Source of the DNA: WRDS01 sp964492775 | Lineage (GTDB): Bacteria; Actinomycetota; Coriobacteriia; Anaerosomatales; PHET01 | Length of the DNA stretch: 64,000 nt | Reading direction: 5' to 3' | NCBI GenBank assembly: GCA_964492775.1 | Contig: CAZBLH010000001.1 | Coordinates: 71,703 to 135,702, forward strand | Shown: in pieces, positions 42,205-53,604 of the stretch | Numbering within the stretch: the first letter of the stretch is position 1 | How the letters are laid out: the number at the start of each line of letters is the position of its first letter | Position numbers and translations under genes: made by a program | The notes under the pieces: model-generated | The model's database searches: none | What the model was told of the DNA's origin: nothing | Seen by the model: the letters and a program-made list of their open reading frames with translations, nothing else

Positions 42205-42807
42205 ATGAACGAGCTGGTCTATCGTGCGGTCGCTCTGGCCCTGATGGCCGCCTACATCGTGATCCGCACGGCTTTCGAACGGCGGCTCAACAGGTCCGCG
42301 AAGCAGGCTCAGAGTGAGAACGCGGACGCCCGGAACCGCTTGGAACTCGGAGTGGTTGGCTACGGCCAGCTGCCGCACTGGTTCTACGTCCTCTCGACCC
42401 TGCTCCAGTTCGCCGCGCTCGGCCTTCCCGGATGGGTGCGGTGGCTTGGCGCAGCGGTCACCGCACTCGGGCTCGTCGGATTCGTCTGGACTCACCGCGA
42501 GCTCGCCGGGAACTGGTCGCCGTGCGTCGAGCCGGCGAGGGCTGGAAGCCTCGTGACGACCGGACCGTATCGGTGGGTGCGCCACCCCATGTACACGTCG
42601 TTCTTCCTCTACTACATTGGGCTGGCGCTTCTGATGTCCAACTGGGTCGCAAGCCTTCTGCCACTGGCCACGTTCGTCTGGATGTACGCGAACCGTGTCC
42701 GCCGAGAAGAGGTCGTCATGCTTGAGCAGTTCGGCGACGTGTACCGTGCGTATGCCGAGAAGACCGGCCGCCTGGTGCCCCGGTTTGGCCGGCGCGCGGC
42801 GTTCTGA
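42205..42807 (+). CDS. Isoprenylcysteine carboxyl methyltransferase-like membrane methyltransferase
   Basis: 200 residues with four or five membrane segments. The C-terminal half has the ICMT/PEMT signature TGPYRWVRHPMYTSFFLYYIG, and RVRREEVVMLEQFGDVYRAYAEKTGRLVP completes the S-adenosylmethionine site. Bacterial members methylate lipids or unknown substrates, as bacteria lack prenylated proteins. GGGGGG lies just before the ATG. Its closeness to the CWB2 gene implies co-transcription. Confidence 0.85.
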   Translation: MNELVYRAVALALMAAYIVIRTAFERRLNRSAKQAQSENADARNRLELGVVGYGQLPHWFYVLSTLLQFAALGLPGWVRWLGAAVTALGLVGFVWTHRELAGNWSPCVEPARAGSLVTTGPYRWVRHPMYTSFFLYYIGLALLMSNWVASLLPLATFVWMYANRVRREEVVMLEQFGDVYRAYAEKTGRLVPRFGRRAAF

Positions 42808-42912
42808 CGCAGCCTCGGCGAGGGTCCTGGGTATGAAGGCTGCACGAGGCGGTCAGCGCTTTTCGACCTTCGGGCGCCGCCGTTGTCCTGATAGCTGCGG
42901 TGAGGAGGCCTC

Positions 42913-43395
42913 ATGAGCGTCCGTGTGCACGTTCCGGAGTCGCTCGGCGACTACGTCGAGCAGATGTCGCGCGCGGTGTTCTATGCCGGCATGAGCTGGT
43001 CCGTGATTGACGCGAAGTGGCCGGGTATCCGCGAGGCGTTCGAGGGGTTCGACCCAGCCACGGTCGCCGGATTCACGCCCGCCGATGTCGACCGGCTGAT
43101 GGAGGATGCCCGGATCGTCCGCAACCGCAGGAAGATCGAGGGCGTGATCCATAACGCAGGGGAGGCTATCAACGTCGAGAGGGAGTTCGGCGGGTTCGGC
43201 CGGTATCTTGCGTCTTTCCCCGACAACGAATCGCTCGTGCACGATCTTCACAGGCGGTTCAAGTTCATGGGCGAGTCGACCGCGCACTTCTTCCTGTTCG
43301 CGATCGGTTTCGATCTTCCGGCACAAGAGGAGTGGGCACGGAGCCATTTCGGAGAGGCGGAGGCTGCCGAGCACCGGCGTCATCAGCACGGGTAG
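42913..43395 (+). CDS. Tag-like DNA-3-methyladenine glycosylase family protein, divergent
   Basis: 160 residues. QMSRAVFYAGMSWSVIDAKWPGIREAFEGFDP, then RLMEDARIVRNRRKIEGVIHNA and YLASF..., correspond to the core of the Tag family. The N-terminal zinc-ligand segment and both cysteines are absent. By alignment, the base-recognition Glu (E38 of E. coli Tag, in LEGxQAGLSW) is replaced by Ala. HRRHQH ends the protein. It may bind DNA without excising 3-methyladenine, or use another chemistry. GAGGAGG precedes the ATG. It stands just upstream of carB. Confidence 0.7.
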   Translation: MSVRVHVPESLGDYVEQMSRAVFYAGMSWSVIDAKWPGIREAFEGFDPATVAGFTPADVDRLMEDARIVRNRRKIEGVIHNAGEAINVEREFGGFGRYLASFPDNESLVHDLHRRFKFMGESTAHFFLFAIGFDLPAQEEWARSHFGEAEAAEHRRHQHG

Positions 43396-43546
43396 TCGGC
43401 TCATAACGCTGCATCTCGACTGCTTCCTCAGGACCTCGCTCTCTGCTTGCGTGAGCCCCCGCATCGGCTATCGGCAATCATCCTCGCGCAGGGCGTTCCT
43501 CCCGCTAGAATGGTCGGACATACCCGCTATTCACCGGAGGGCGAAG

Positions 43547-46792
<3,246 letters not shown>

Positions 46793-46852
46793 CGATCACG
46801 GGGTCCCACTCGCGCGGCGCAACCCGGTGTGTGAGGCCCTGGTGCAAGGAGT

Positions 46853-46907
46853 CGTAGTCGGTTAAGCGACTACGCGGACGCGCCTCACCGCAGCTGCGGT
46901 GAGGCGC
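46853..46907. terminator. Double hairpin after carB
   Basis: CGTAGTCG-GTTAAG-CGACTACG (46853-46874) is followed by a perfect 13-base-arm inverted repeat at 46880-46907 (arms GCGCCTCACCGCA and complement, two-base turn). TGCTGTTGTC follows, with no clear T-run. Probably ends carB transcription ahead of the AT-rich leader of the next gene. Confidence 0.65.
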
Positions 46908-46999
46908 TGCTGTTGTCTAAAGAACCGCCTGCAATGTATTATTACCAAACACGTATTGATGTACTGTCTTTTCTTATAGTGTTTCGAAAGGGGTAACGG

Positions 47000-47692
47000 A
47001 TGAAGAAACTCTCGCTCCTCCTGCTGGCCAGCGTGCTCGCCGCATCCTTTGCGCTCGTCGGATGCCAGAGCGACACGGGTAGCGAGGCCGAAGAGCCTGT
47101 CGCCGAAGAGCCTGTCGCCGAGGCTCCTGCCTTGGAGCAGCCGACGGCTGACAACCCGCTCGTGATCGACAAGGAGAACAAGCAGGTCCGCGTCTACGCC
47201 GAGGTCAACCGCAAGTGGGTCACCGAACCTACCCGCCACGGTGTTGTCACCGCTGCCGGCAGCAACGGCGACAAGGCGATCTTCAAGGCCGGCGGCGACG
47301 CCCTCGAGTTCCACCAGGCTCTGGTCGACATCGGCGCTGCTCCAGGCGACAACGTGAAGAAGGACTCGCCGGCGGGTACGGCCGTCGAGGGTAGCGCGCT
47401 CGACATCACTGTGAGCTGGGACGATCAGGAGTACGCGATCGCCGACCTGGTCGTCGCGAGCGGCGAACTCAAGGACAACGGCATCGCGCCGAAGTTCGGT
47501 GGCAACTACGACTTCCAGTCCGAGGTCAAGACCGGCTGCCTGTTCTGCCTCGACTCCTGTGCCGCCGGCATTACCTCGAACTCCGCCATCGGCTGGAAGT
47601 CGTTCGACTCCGGCAAGATTGAGTTCCGGGGCAACGGCGACGTCCTCCCTGCGGACGGCACCGCCGTCGTCATCACCTGGACCCTGCAGTAG
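47000..47692 (+). CDS. YdjY-domain lipoprotein with C-terminal Cys cluster
   Basis: 230 residues. The signal peptide ends in lipobox LVGC (Cys22), followed by a short acidic repeat (EEPVAEEPVAEAP). Residues about 50-120 match the YdjY domain: NPLVIDKENKQVRVYAEVNRKWVTEPTRHGVV and FHQALVDIGAAPGDNV. A beta-rich C-terminus contains CLFCLDSC (Cx2Cx3C), which could bind a metal or form disulfides. YdjY-type proteins often accompany ferredoxins or redox membrane proteins; the function is unknown. An AT-rich region upstream (TATAGT at 46975) probably holds the promoter. It heads a likely operon to 50896. Confidence 0.75.
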   Translation: MKKLSLLLLASVLAASFALVGCQSDTGSEAEEPVAEEPVAEAPALEQPTADNPLVIDKENKQVRVYAEVNRKWVTEPTRHGVVTAAGSNGDKAIFKAGGDALEFHQALVDIGAAPGDNVKKDSPAGTAVEGSALDITVSWDDQEYAIADLVVASGELKDNGIAPKFGGNYDFQSEVKTGCLFCLDSCAAGITSNSAIGWKSFDSGKIEFRGNGDVLPADGTAVVITWTLQ

Positions 47693-47790
47693 GACTACCT
47701 TCGGCAGCCTTCGGGGTTGCCGGCACTGATATGGAAAATTGCGGTGCCGCGGCGACGAAAGTCGTCGCGGCCCACATTCGAGGAGTGCAA

Positions 47791-49065
47791 ATGTCTGACA
47801 AGAAGCTTCCGCCCTCCGACGCCCCGCTCGCCGATAAGGTGCGCGTTGGGGTCGCGACGATGCTTATTGCCTGCGCGACGGGTTTCTCGGCAGCTTGGCT
47901 GCTCGGGAAGATGAAGATGCTGTCGATGGTCTTCAACTCGTCCTGGCTTGTGACCTCAGGACTGGTAATTGGCGTGGTGGCCACGTACTACGCGGTCCGC
48001 AACACCGGTCGCAGCAGTATCGGAGCACTGGCTGCCCGTTCTTCGAGCGGAGCCATCATCGCGCTCGGTACGATCTTTGTCGTTTGGGACATGCTTACGG
48101 CCAAGTACGTCACCGACACGATGACCATCATGTGGCTGGAAGGGACGTTCCTCCGCGGCACGGTGCCCACCGAGGTCGCGAAGTGGATCTTCCTGCCTGT
48201 GACGTTCGCCGGTGCAGCCATCGGTGTTTTCTGGGGTGCGAAGTCCTTCATCGAGCAGCGACAAGCGATCAAGGAGCTCGGCGAGGAAGCTCCCGAGCCG
48301 CTTGTCTCGCGCGGACAGCTCATAGCCGGCATCGTGGTTGTCGCAGCCGGGGTCATCGCCTACAACTTCGTTCCGGGCGTCCGCGACTGGGTCAATAACG
48401 CCGTCGAGCTCCTCTGGAGCGGTGACATCGAGTACGTGAAGGACTACCTGCTCGGCTTCGGTGTCCTCGCGCCTGTGGTCTCGGCGACGCTCATGATTCT
48501 CCAGTCGATCGCGGCGCCGATCCCCGCGTTCGTCGTGACCTTCACCAACGGCTTGCTGTTCGGCTGGTTCTGGGGCGCGCTCCTGTCGTGGTCAAGCGCG
48601 ATGGCCGGTGCAGCGCTCTGCTTTTGGATCGCACGCACTCTCGGGCGACCGGTCGTTGAGCGACTGGCCGGTGGTAGCGCGGCGCTCGAGGTATCCGATC
48701 TCTTCTTCGAGCGCTATGGCGACCGAGCGGTCCTTATCGCTAGGCTGCTCCCGTTCGTGAGCTTCGACATCATCAGCTACGGCGCAGGCCTGACTTCGAT
48801 GGGCTTCTGGCGCTTCTTCTGGGCGACCGGTCTCGGCCAGCTTCCTGCGACCATCGTCTACTCGTACCTCGGCCAGAACATGACGGACAGCGTCCGCGTG
48901 CTGTTTATGATCTTCTTGTTCACCGCTGTCGTGTTCGTCATCGGCGCGACGCTCCGTCCGCTGTTCATGAAGAAGATCAAGACCGAGGTCGAGGCTCCCG
49001 AGGGTGCCGAGAGTTCCGAGGTCGCTGCAGCCGTCGAGGTCGAGACGGAGCCTGCAGGCGCATGA
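47791..49065 (+). CDS. TVP38/TMEM64 (DedA-like) membrane protein with extra N-terminal half
   Basis: 424 residues from an ATG with GAGGAG five bases upstream. The C-terminal half (about 215-400) is a TVP38/VTT domain: LMILQSIAAPIPAFVVTFTNGLLFGWFWGALLSWSSAMAGAALCFWIARTLGRPVVE, FFERYGDRAVLIARLLPFVSFDIISYGAGLTSMGFWRFF. The N-terminal half has four further membrane segments that I do not recognise. VTT proteins are lipid scramblases or transporters of undecaprenyl-type lipids in several lineages. ATGA overlap with the next gene makes them one unit. Confidence 0.82.
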   Translation: MSDKKLPPSDAPLADKVRVGVATMLIACATGFSAAWLLGKMKMLSMVFNSSWLVTSGLVIGVVATYYAVRNTGRSSIGALAARSSSGAIIALGTIFVVWDMLTAKYVTDTMTIMWLEGTFLRGTVPTEVAKWIFLPVTFAGAAIGVFWGAKSFIEQRQAIKELGEEAPEPLVSRGQLIAGIVVVAAGVIAYNFVPGVRDWVNNAVELLWSGDIEYVKDYLLGFGVLAPVVSATLMILQSIAAPIPAFVVTFTNGLLFGWFWGALLSWSSAMAGAALCFWIARTLGRPVVERLAGGSAALEVSDLFFERYGDRAVLIARLLPFVSFDIISYGAGLTSMGFWRFFWATGLGQLPATIVYSYLGQNMTDSVRVLFMIFLFTAVVFVIGATLRPLFMKKIKTEVEAPEGAESSEVAAAVEVETEPAGA

Positions 49066-50066
49066 GTGATTCTGCGGAAGTCATCGCACTGAACGATGAC
49101 GCGGTTGCGGCCAGCGCTGGAGAGGCGTCGGCCGAGCGCCGCTACCCATGGAGCACGGTGCTCAGAATCGCCATCAGCGTCATCGCGCTTGGAATCATCC
49201 TGACGCGTATCGATACAGGCTCGGCGCTTGAGCTGGTGACCACCATGAGCCCAGTGTGGCTCTTGGCAGCGTTCGCCTCTGTGTACGCGGCGATACTGGT
49301 CTCGGCGTACAAGTGGCAGCTGCTGGTGCAGGCGACGGGCAGAACCATTGGTCTGGCGCGCCTTGCTCGGCACTATTTTGTGGGGTTCTTCTTCAACAAC
49401 TTCCTGCCGACGTCGGTCGGCGGAGACGTTGTGCGCGCTTGGGACGCCGGGGCGGACATGAATGACATACCGACCGGCGCCGCTACCGTCATCGCCGAGC
49501 GGCTGATTGCATCGGTCGCTCTCGGCGTGACTGCGTTGATTGGCCTGCCGTTCGTAGAGGTGAACTCCCGCGTCGTGCTCGCGGTGGCGATCGTTGCTGT
49601 GGTCTCGATCGGGCTTACCGGCCTCTTCCTGATCCCGTCGCGTTCGGCGGAGATGGTTCGCAAGGCGATGGGCGGGCGCTTCGGCGATGCGGTGGAGCCG
49701 GTGCAGCGCGCGGTCCACATCGTGAACGACCTCCTGCGGAACCCGGGCACGCTCGCGAAGGTGTTCATCCTTTCTGTCGTGTTCCAGGTGTTCGTGGCTC
49801 TCGTCAACTGGTGCCTCTTCAGTGCTCTCGGCTATCCGGTCAGCGTGGGTGAGGCGATCGTCAACACCTCGATCGTCTCCGCGGTGACGATGGTGCCGAT
49901 CTCGATCGCCGGGCACGGCGTACGGGAGGCTGGATACGCGTACTTCTTTGGTCTTGCTGGCGTTCCCGAGAACGCGGCGGTGAGTGCATCGATACTGTTC
50001 TTCCTGGTGGTCGCCGTGTCGACAATGCCGGGAGCCCTGTTCTTCGCGCAGGGAAGGCGGCAATGA
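49062..50066 (+). CDS. Lysylphosphatidylglycerol synthetase TM-domain (flippase-like) protein
   Basis: 334 residues, about eight membrane segments, PF03706/UPF0104 type. The landmark is YFVGFFFNNFLPTSVGGDVVRAWDAG, followed by AATVIAERLIASVALG and SIAGHGVREAGYAYFFGLAGVP. There is no aminoacyltransferase domain, so it resembles the flippase-only members that move lipid-linked molecules across the membrane. It lies between the TVP38-like gene and the C_GCAxxG_C_C gene with overlapping ends on both sides. Confidence 0.87.
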   Translation: MSDSAEVIALNDDAVAASAGEASAERRYPWSTVLRIAISVIALGIILTRIDTGSALELVTTMSPVWLLAAFASVYAAILVSAYKWQLLVQATGRTIGLARLARHYFVGFFFNNFLPTSVGGDVVRAWDAGADMNDIPTGAATVIAERLIASVALGVTALIGLPFVEVNSRVVLAVAIVAVVSIGLTGLFLIPSRSAEMVRKAMGGRFGDAVEPVQRAVHIVNDLLRNPGTLAKVFILSVVFQVFVALVNWCLFSALGYPVSVGEAIVNTSIVSAVTMVPISIAGHGVREAGYAYFFGLAGVPENAAVSASILFFLVVAVSTMPGALFFAQGRRQ

Positions 50067-50896
50067 TGGACGTACGTGGTGCGGCTGCCGATCGCGCGCG
50101 TGAGCGCTACTCCGACGGCGGCAACTGTGCGCAGTCGGTGTTCGTGGCGCTGGCAGACGTGCCGGGCGCTCCTGAAATCCCCGAGTCGTTCGGCGGAGGG
50201 TTCACGACCGGTATCGGTGGTAACGGCTGCGTGTGTGGGGCGCTCGCCGCTGGAGTCTTCGTCTTGGGCGAGCACGCCACACGCCAAGGCCTCGAGCCTG
50301 GCGCCGCTCGGCAGCTTGCCGAGGAGATGTCGACTGCTCTGTACGACGAGTTCCGCGAGCGGTTCGGCGGAACGTGCTGCCGGGTGCTCAAGCGAGGGCA
50401 GACCGAGGGTTCGGATGAGTGGATGTCCGACTGCGTACGGATCTCCGAGGAGACCGCACAAATCGCCGCAGGCCTGATGGCCGATCGTGTGGAGGGCCGA
50501 CCCAAGCGCAACTTCCGCGACATGATGTCTGATGCGCGTCGTGCGGGGTTGGGTGTCCTTGCGGCGGCTTCTTTGGCGCTCTTGGTGGCGCTGGTCGTGC
50601 CCGTGGCTGCCGCGACGGTGTTTCCGCTCGTGGCGCTCGCTCTCGGTGTCGTGGCCGTGGCAGCTGAGTTCGTCGGGCCTGGCGGTCGCAAGGTTGGTAG
50701 GGTGCTTCGGGCCATCGGCACGGCGTCGGCTGCAGTAGCCGCGTGCGTCGTGCTATTTGCGCCGCAGAACGCCGAAGTCGTCCTGAGTGCCGTGCTCTCG
50801 GACGGCGGCTTCGTGCTGATTGCGAGAGTGTTCATCGCCGTTGCGACGCTTGTTGTGGCCGCCACTTCGGTCTTCGTGTTGAAACGATACCGATAG
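50063..50896 (+). CDS. C_GCAxxG_C_C-family protein with C-terminal membrane segments
   Basis: 277 residues. Residues about 10-150 match the putative redox family PF09719 (TIGR01909): CAQSVFVALAD, GGGFTTGIGGNGCVCGALAAGVFVLGE, FGGTCCRVL and WMSDCVRISEETAQIAAGLM. The C-terminal 110 residues add about four membrane segments not typical of the short soluble members. The conserved cysteines suggest redox or metal binding. The start ATGATG overlaps the previous stop. The gene ends about 95 bases from the convergent glycosyltransferase. Confidence 0.82.
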   Translation: MMDVRGAAADRARERYSDGGNCAQSVFVALADVPGAPEIPESFGGGFTTGIGGNGCVCGALAAGVFVLGEHATRQGLEPGAARQLAEEMSTALYDEFRERFGGTCCRVLKRGQTEGSDEWMSDCVRISEETAQIAAGLMADRVEGRPKRNFRDMMSDARRAGLGVLAAASLALLVALVVPVAAATVFPLVALALGVVAVAAEFVGPGGRKVGRVLRAIGTASAAVAACVVLFAPQNAEVVLSAVLSDGGFVLIARVFIAVATLVVAATSVFVLKRYR

Positions 50897-50990
50897 GAGA
50901 GGCGCGGTTCGAAACGCGTTTCGTGTACCACTGCAAGTTGGCAGTGCGTTGAGCGGGGAGTGATTCGTTCGCCTGGTGCTGAGTGCCGGT

Positions 50991-52337
50991 TCAGCGTCGC
51001 CAGCGGCGTATCACTCCCCGCCGCCATTCGACGATCTCGGCGGGCGTAGCCCCTCCGCGGTATCGAGCGAGGGTGAGCATGTTGAGCGCCGTCCACCGCC
51101 ACGTCCCATACTCCCGCCACCTGCGGGCAGACGTGACGAGCGGTAACGGGGAGATCGCGACCTTCCCGGCACGCCCGGCAGTCTCGACCAGGATCAGGTC
51201 CTCAAGCAGCGGCTCCTCAGGAAACCCGCCGAGCGCCTCGTAAGCGACTCGGCGCAGGAAGAGCCCTTGGTCACCGTAGGGCAGCTGCAGCAGCCGCGCC
51301 CGGAGATTCGTGTTCCGCTCGAAGAGCCGTAGCGTGGGTGTCGTGGCGTCCATCGCGAACGTGTAAGCGCCGAGCAAGACCCCTGGATCGGCGAGTACCT
51401 CGAACGCCGCGTTCCTGAAGCCTTGCGACGGCATGGAGTCGGCGTGAACGAAGAGCAGCACGTCGCTTGACGTGCTGTGTGCACCGAGGTTCTGCTGGAG
51501 GCCGCGCCCGGGCGACGAATCGATGACGCGCACCCCCGCATGCCGAGCGACGTCCGTGCTTTCATCCGTGCTGCCGCCGTCTACGACGACCACCTCGTCC
51601 GCCTCGGCAAGCAGCCTCGGGAGCAGCGCAGCAAGCGATGCCGACTCGTTCAGAACGGGTACGACCACAGCAAGCGTCTCGGGCTTGCCGTACCATGACC
51701 GGCGCAAGGACTCCCAAGCCGGCAGGTCCTCGGGAAGGTCGACGTCGGAGCGCGCTTCGCCGAGCGCGGGGGTGATGCCCGCCAAGCGAAAGCGCTCCAC
51801 AGTCTGGTTCAGCACTGCTTCGGTGCCCCAGTTGATGCCCTCGAGCAGCAGCGGGAGGGAGTCTCGGCGCGTATGGTGCACGGCCATGGCGCAGAAGCCG
51901 CCGTCGGCCGCCGGGATGATAGCGACCCCCGCTTCCGTCGCAGAGCGGATGCATACGCGGAGATCCTGGGCGGTCACCGCCGGGCAGTCCGCGCCCAGAA
52001 CGAGTGCGACCTGGGCGGTCTCGAGCCCTCGCTTGAGTGCGCGCACGATTCGCTCGCCGAGTCCGCCGCCGCCCTGGCCGACCGCCCGCAGACCGAGCCA
52101 GCGCTGGGCCTCAGTAGCCGTGCGCCTCTCGTCCCTCGCCGATGCGGTGACGCAGGCCTCCAGCGAGACGTTCTCCCGTGCGGCGAGGACCCGGCACTGC
52201 CTGACCACGTGCTCGGCCATCCGGCGCTGCAGGTCGGCGGCACCCTGGGGGCCGAGCGCGGGGATCAGGCGGGTCTTGGATAGTCCCGGTTCAGGAAGCC
52301 GAGTCATGAGGCTGACGTGTGCGTGGATGTCGCGCAT
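50991..52337 (-). CDS. Fusion of TIGR04282-type and TIGR04283-type glycosyltransferases
   Basis: 448 residues from ATG 52337; the frame to 52487 lacks a ribosome site. Residues about 10-210 are a CofC-like/DUF2064 nucleotidyl-sugar-transferase fold: MTRLPEPGLSKTRLIPALG, GGGGLGERIVRALKRGL, VLGADCPAVTAQDL and PAADGGFCAMAVHH. Residues about 222-448 are a GT2-fold glycosyltransferase: LAVVVPVLNESASLAALLPRLL, VVVDGGSTDESTDVARHAGVRVI, LLFVHADSMP and PYGDQGLFLRRVAYEALGGFPEEPLLEDLIL. In databases these two families are usually separate neighbouring genes, labelled arsenosugar-biosynthesis glycosyltransferases. Here they are one polypeptide. It faces the TVP38/flippase operon. Confidence 0.85.
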   Translation of the reverse strand: MRDIHAHVSLMTRLPEPGLSKTRLIPALGPQGAADLQRRMAEHVVRQCRVLAARENVSLEACVTASARDERRTATEAQRWLGLRAVGQGGGGLGERIVRALKRGLETAQVALVLGADCPAVTAQDLRVCIRSATEAGVAIIPAADGGFCAMAVHHTRRDSLPLLLEGINWGTEAVLNQTVERFRLAGITPALGEARSDVDLPEDLPAWESLRRSWYGKPETLAVVVPVLNESASLAALLPRLLAEADEVVVVDGGSTDESTDVARHAGVRVIDSSPGRGLQQNLGAHSTSSDVLLFVHADSMPSQGFRNAAFEVLADPGVLLGAYTFAMDATTPTLRLFERNTNLRARLLQLPYGDQGLFLRRVAYEALGGFPEEPLLEDLILVETAGRAGKVAISPLPLVTSARRWREYGTWRWTALNMLTLARYRGGATPAEIVEWRRGVIRRWRR

Positions 52338-52401
52338 CCGCACAGCATAGCGTTCTGGCACGGCGGCCTGAAGGAGCGTCCGCGCAAGCGCTGTGCGGTC
52401 C

Positions 52402-52872
52402 CTACGCGGCGTAGATGCGGACCCTCTCGCCCTTATTGCCGTCGACGGTGACCTCCATCTCGCGCAGCGACTTGACGAGCTCGTCAATGTCTTCCGCCTT
52501 GAGGTTGTTGAAGTCGATCGAGATGTCGGACTTGGCGAGCGACTCGTTGATCTCGTCCATCGCCGAGGAGGGGATCAGCGACGTCAGCTTGAGTCCTGCA
52601 CGCACGAGCGATAGCGGCACCTTGATGTCGACGTTCTCGCCCTCAGGCGATTCGACCTTCACGTAGAGAGTCTTCGGCAGCGCCTCCAGGACCGGCGTGG
52701 GGTCGCCGGTGATCCGGGAGGCCGATTCAGCCGCGCCGACACCCGCAGCGCCGCCCTCGGCACCGGACACGCTGGTGCGAGCGGAGAGGGCGTCGAGCAG
52801 CTTGTCGGCCTCCTCGGCAGTGATCTTGCCTTCGGCGAGCATGTTCAGTATCCGGACTCTGCCTTCACTCAT
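52402..52872 (-). CDS. SHOCT-like-domain protein
   Basis: 156 residues from an ATG with GAGAGG nine bases upstream. The first 35 residues (GRVRILNMLAEGKITAEEADKLLDALS) are a SHOCT-like helical module, as in YvlB/LiaX-type envelope-stress proteins. A Ser/Gly/Ala linker follows, then a soluble domain (about 70-156: LYVKVESPEGENVDIKVPLSLVRAGLKL, then an acidic helical region). No membrane segment. It lies 66 bases downstream of the DUF2089 gene on the same strand, the arrangement in which the two are thought to act together in transcription control. Function unknown. Confidence 0.75.
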   Translation of the reverse strand: MSEGRVRILNMLAEGKITAEEADKLLDALSARTSVSGAEGGAAGVGAAESASRITGDPTPVLEALPKTLYVKVESPEGENVDIKVPLSLVRAGLKLTSLIPSSAMDEINESLAKSDISIDFNNLKAEDIDELVKSLREMEVTVDGNKGERVRIYAA

Positions 52873-52938
52873 CTGCAAACACCTCTCTCATCTGATCGCG
52901 ACATTGACGTGCCTTCACGTGGATGAGGTGCGGAGGCA

Positions 52939-53337
52939 TCAGTCCCATGCCCGCAGCCTCTTGGTAGCCTCAGCGGCGGTAATCTCGCCGCGCTCCAGCA
53001 TGCCGAGGATGTCGTCGGCGTCTGCGCCCTCCGCCGGAGAGGCCGGCTTCGGCGGGGCCGTGTCGACCTCGATCAACTGGAGTTGCTCGGCAATTCGGTT
53101 GAGGCGGTTCTTCACGGTGGGGTAACTGACTCCGAATGCGCGCTCCATGTCCTTGATCGAGCCGTGGTTTCGGATGAACGCGGCGACGAACACCTGGTCC
53201 TCGTAGGTGAGGCGTGCAAGCGGCGGGAGCTCGAAGTCTCCCCCGATCGCGATGCCGGAGTCGGTGAGCCGAATCCCCGTGATGGTGAACGGCTTGTCGC
53301 CGGTGAGGTCGGTGAGCTGGTGCCAATCGTGAGCCAT
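52939..53337 (-). CDS. DUF2089-family helix-turn-helix protein lacking the zinc ribbon
   Basis: 132 residues. LPPLARLTYEDQVFVAAFIRNHGSIKDMERAFGVSYPTVKNRLNRIAEQLQ is the DUF2089 helix-turn-helix core. The family's N-terminal zinc ribbon is replaced by a cysteine-free beta segment (TGIRLTDSGIAIGGDF). The C-terminus (DDILGMLERGEITAAEATKRL) is another SHOCT-like module, echoing the next gene. AAGGAGG lies six bases before the ATG, and a clear promoter is at 53365-53393. It probably regulates its own operon. Confidence 0.8.
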   Translation of the reverse strand: MAHDWHQLTDLTGDKPFTITGIRLTDSGIAIGGDFELPPLARLTYEDQVFVAAFIRNHGSIKDMERAFGVSYPTVKNRLNRIAEQLQLIEVDTAPPKPASPAEGADADDILGMLERGEITAAEATKRLRAWD

Positions 53338-53364
53338 TCTCTTCCTCCTTGAGTTTCTGTACTC

Positions 53365-53393
53365 AGTATCGGACTGTGAATCATAAAAATCAA
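53365..53393 (-). promoter_or_regulatory. Promoter of the DUF2089/SHOCT operon
   Basis: On the minus strand TTGATT (53393-53388), a 17-base spacer and GATACT (53370-53365) form a recognisable promoter; TTGACT overlaps the -35 by one base, further upstream. The region is distinctly AT-rich compared with the rest of the window. It lies 28 bases before the start codon. Confidence 0.6.
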
Positions 53394-53604
53394 GTCAAAC
53401 CTTAAAGAAATCAAGGCAACCGCGCGATACAAGTAAGATCCTCATCAATGAACCGGGACATGTGGGCAGATAGAGGCGAGCTCTTGGTGTGTGAGGCGGA
53501 GGACGGAATTCTTCGGCGCGTTGGGCGATTTGAAGTAGTCTGAGTGCACCCGACCGTCCATCGGCGGTTCATTCGAGTCGCACATGCTGAATGAGGAGCT
53601 GAAG

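Noticed and set aside
48858..50063. A 401-residue minus-strand ORF rich in His/Arg/Asp
   Set aside because: Antisense to the TVP38-like and LPG-TM-like genes, which have clear membrane-protein motifs.
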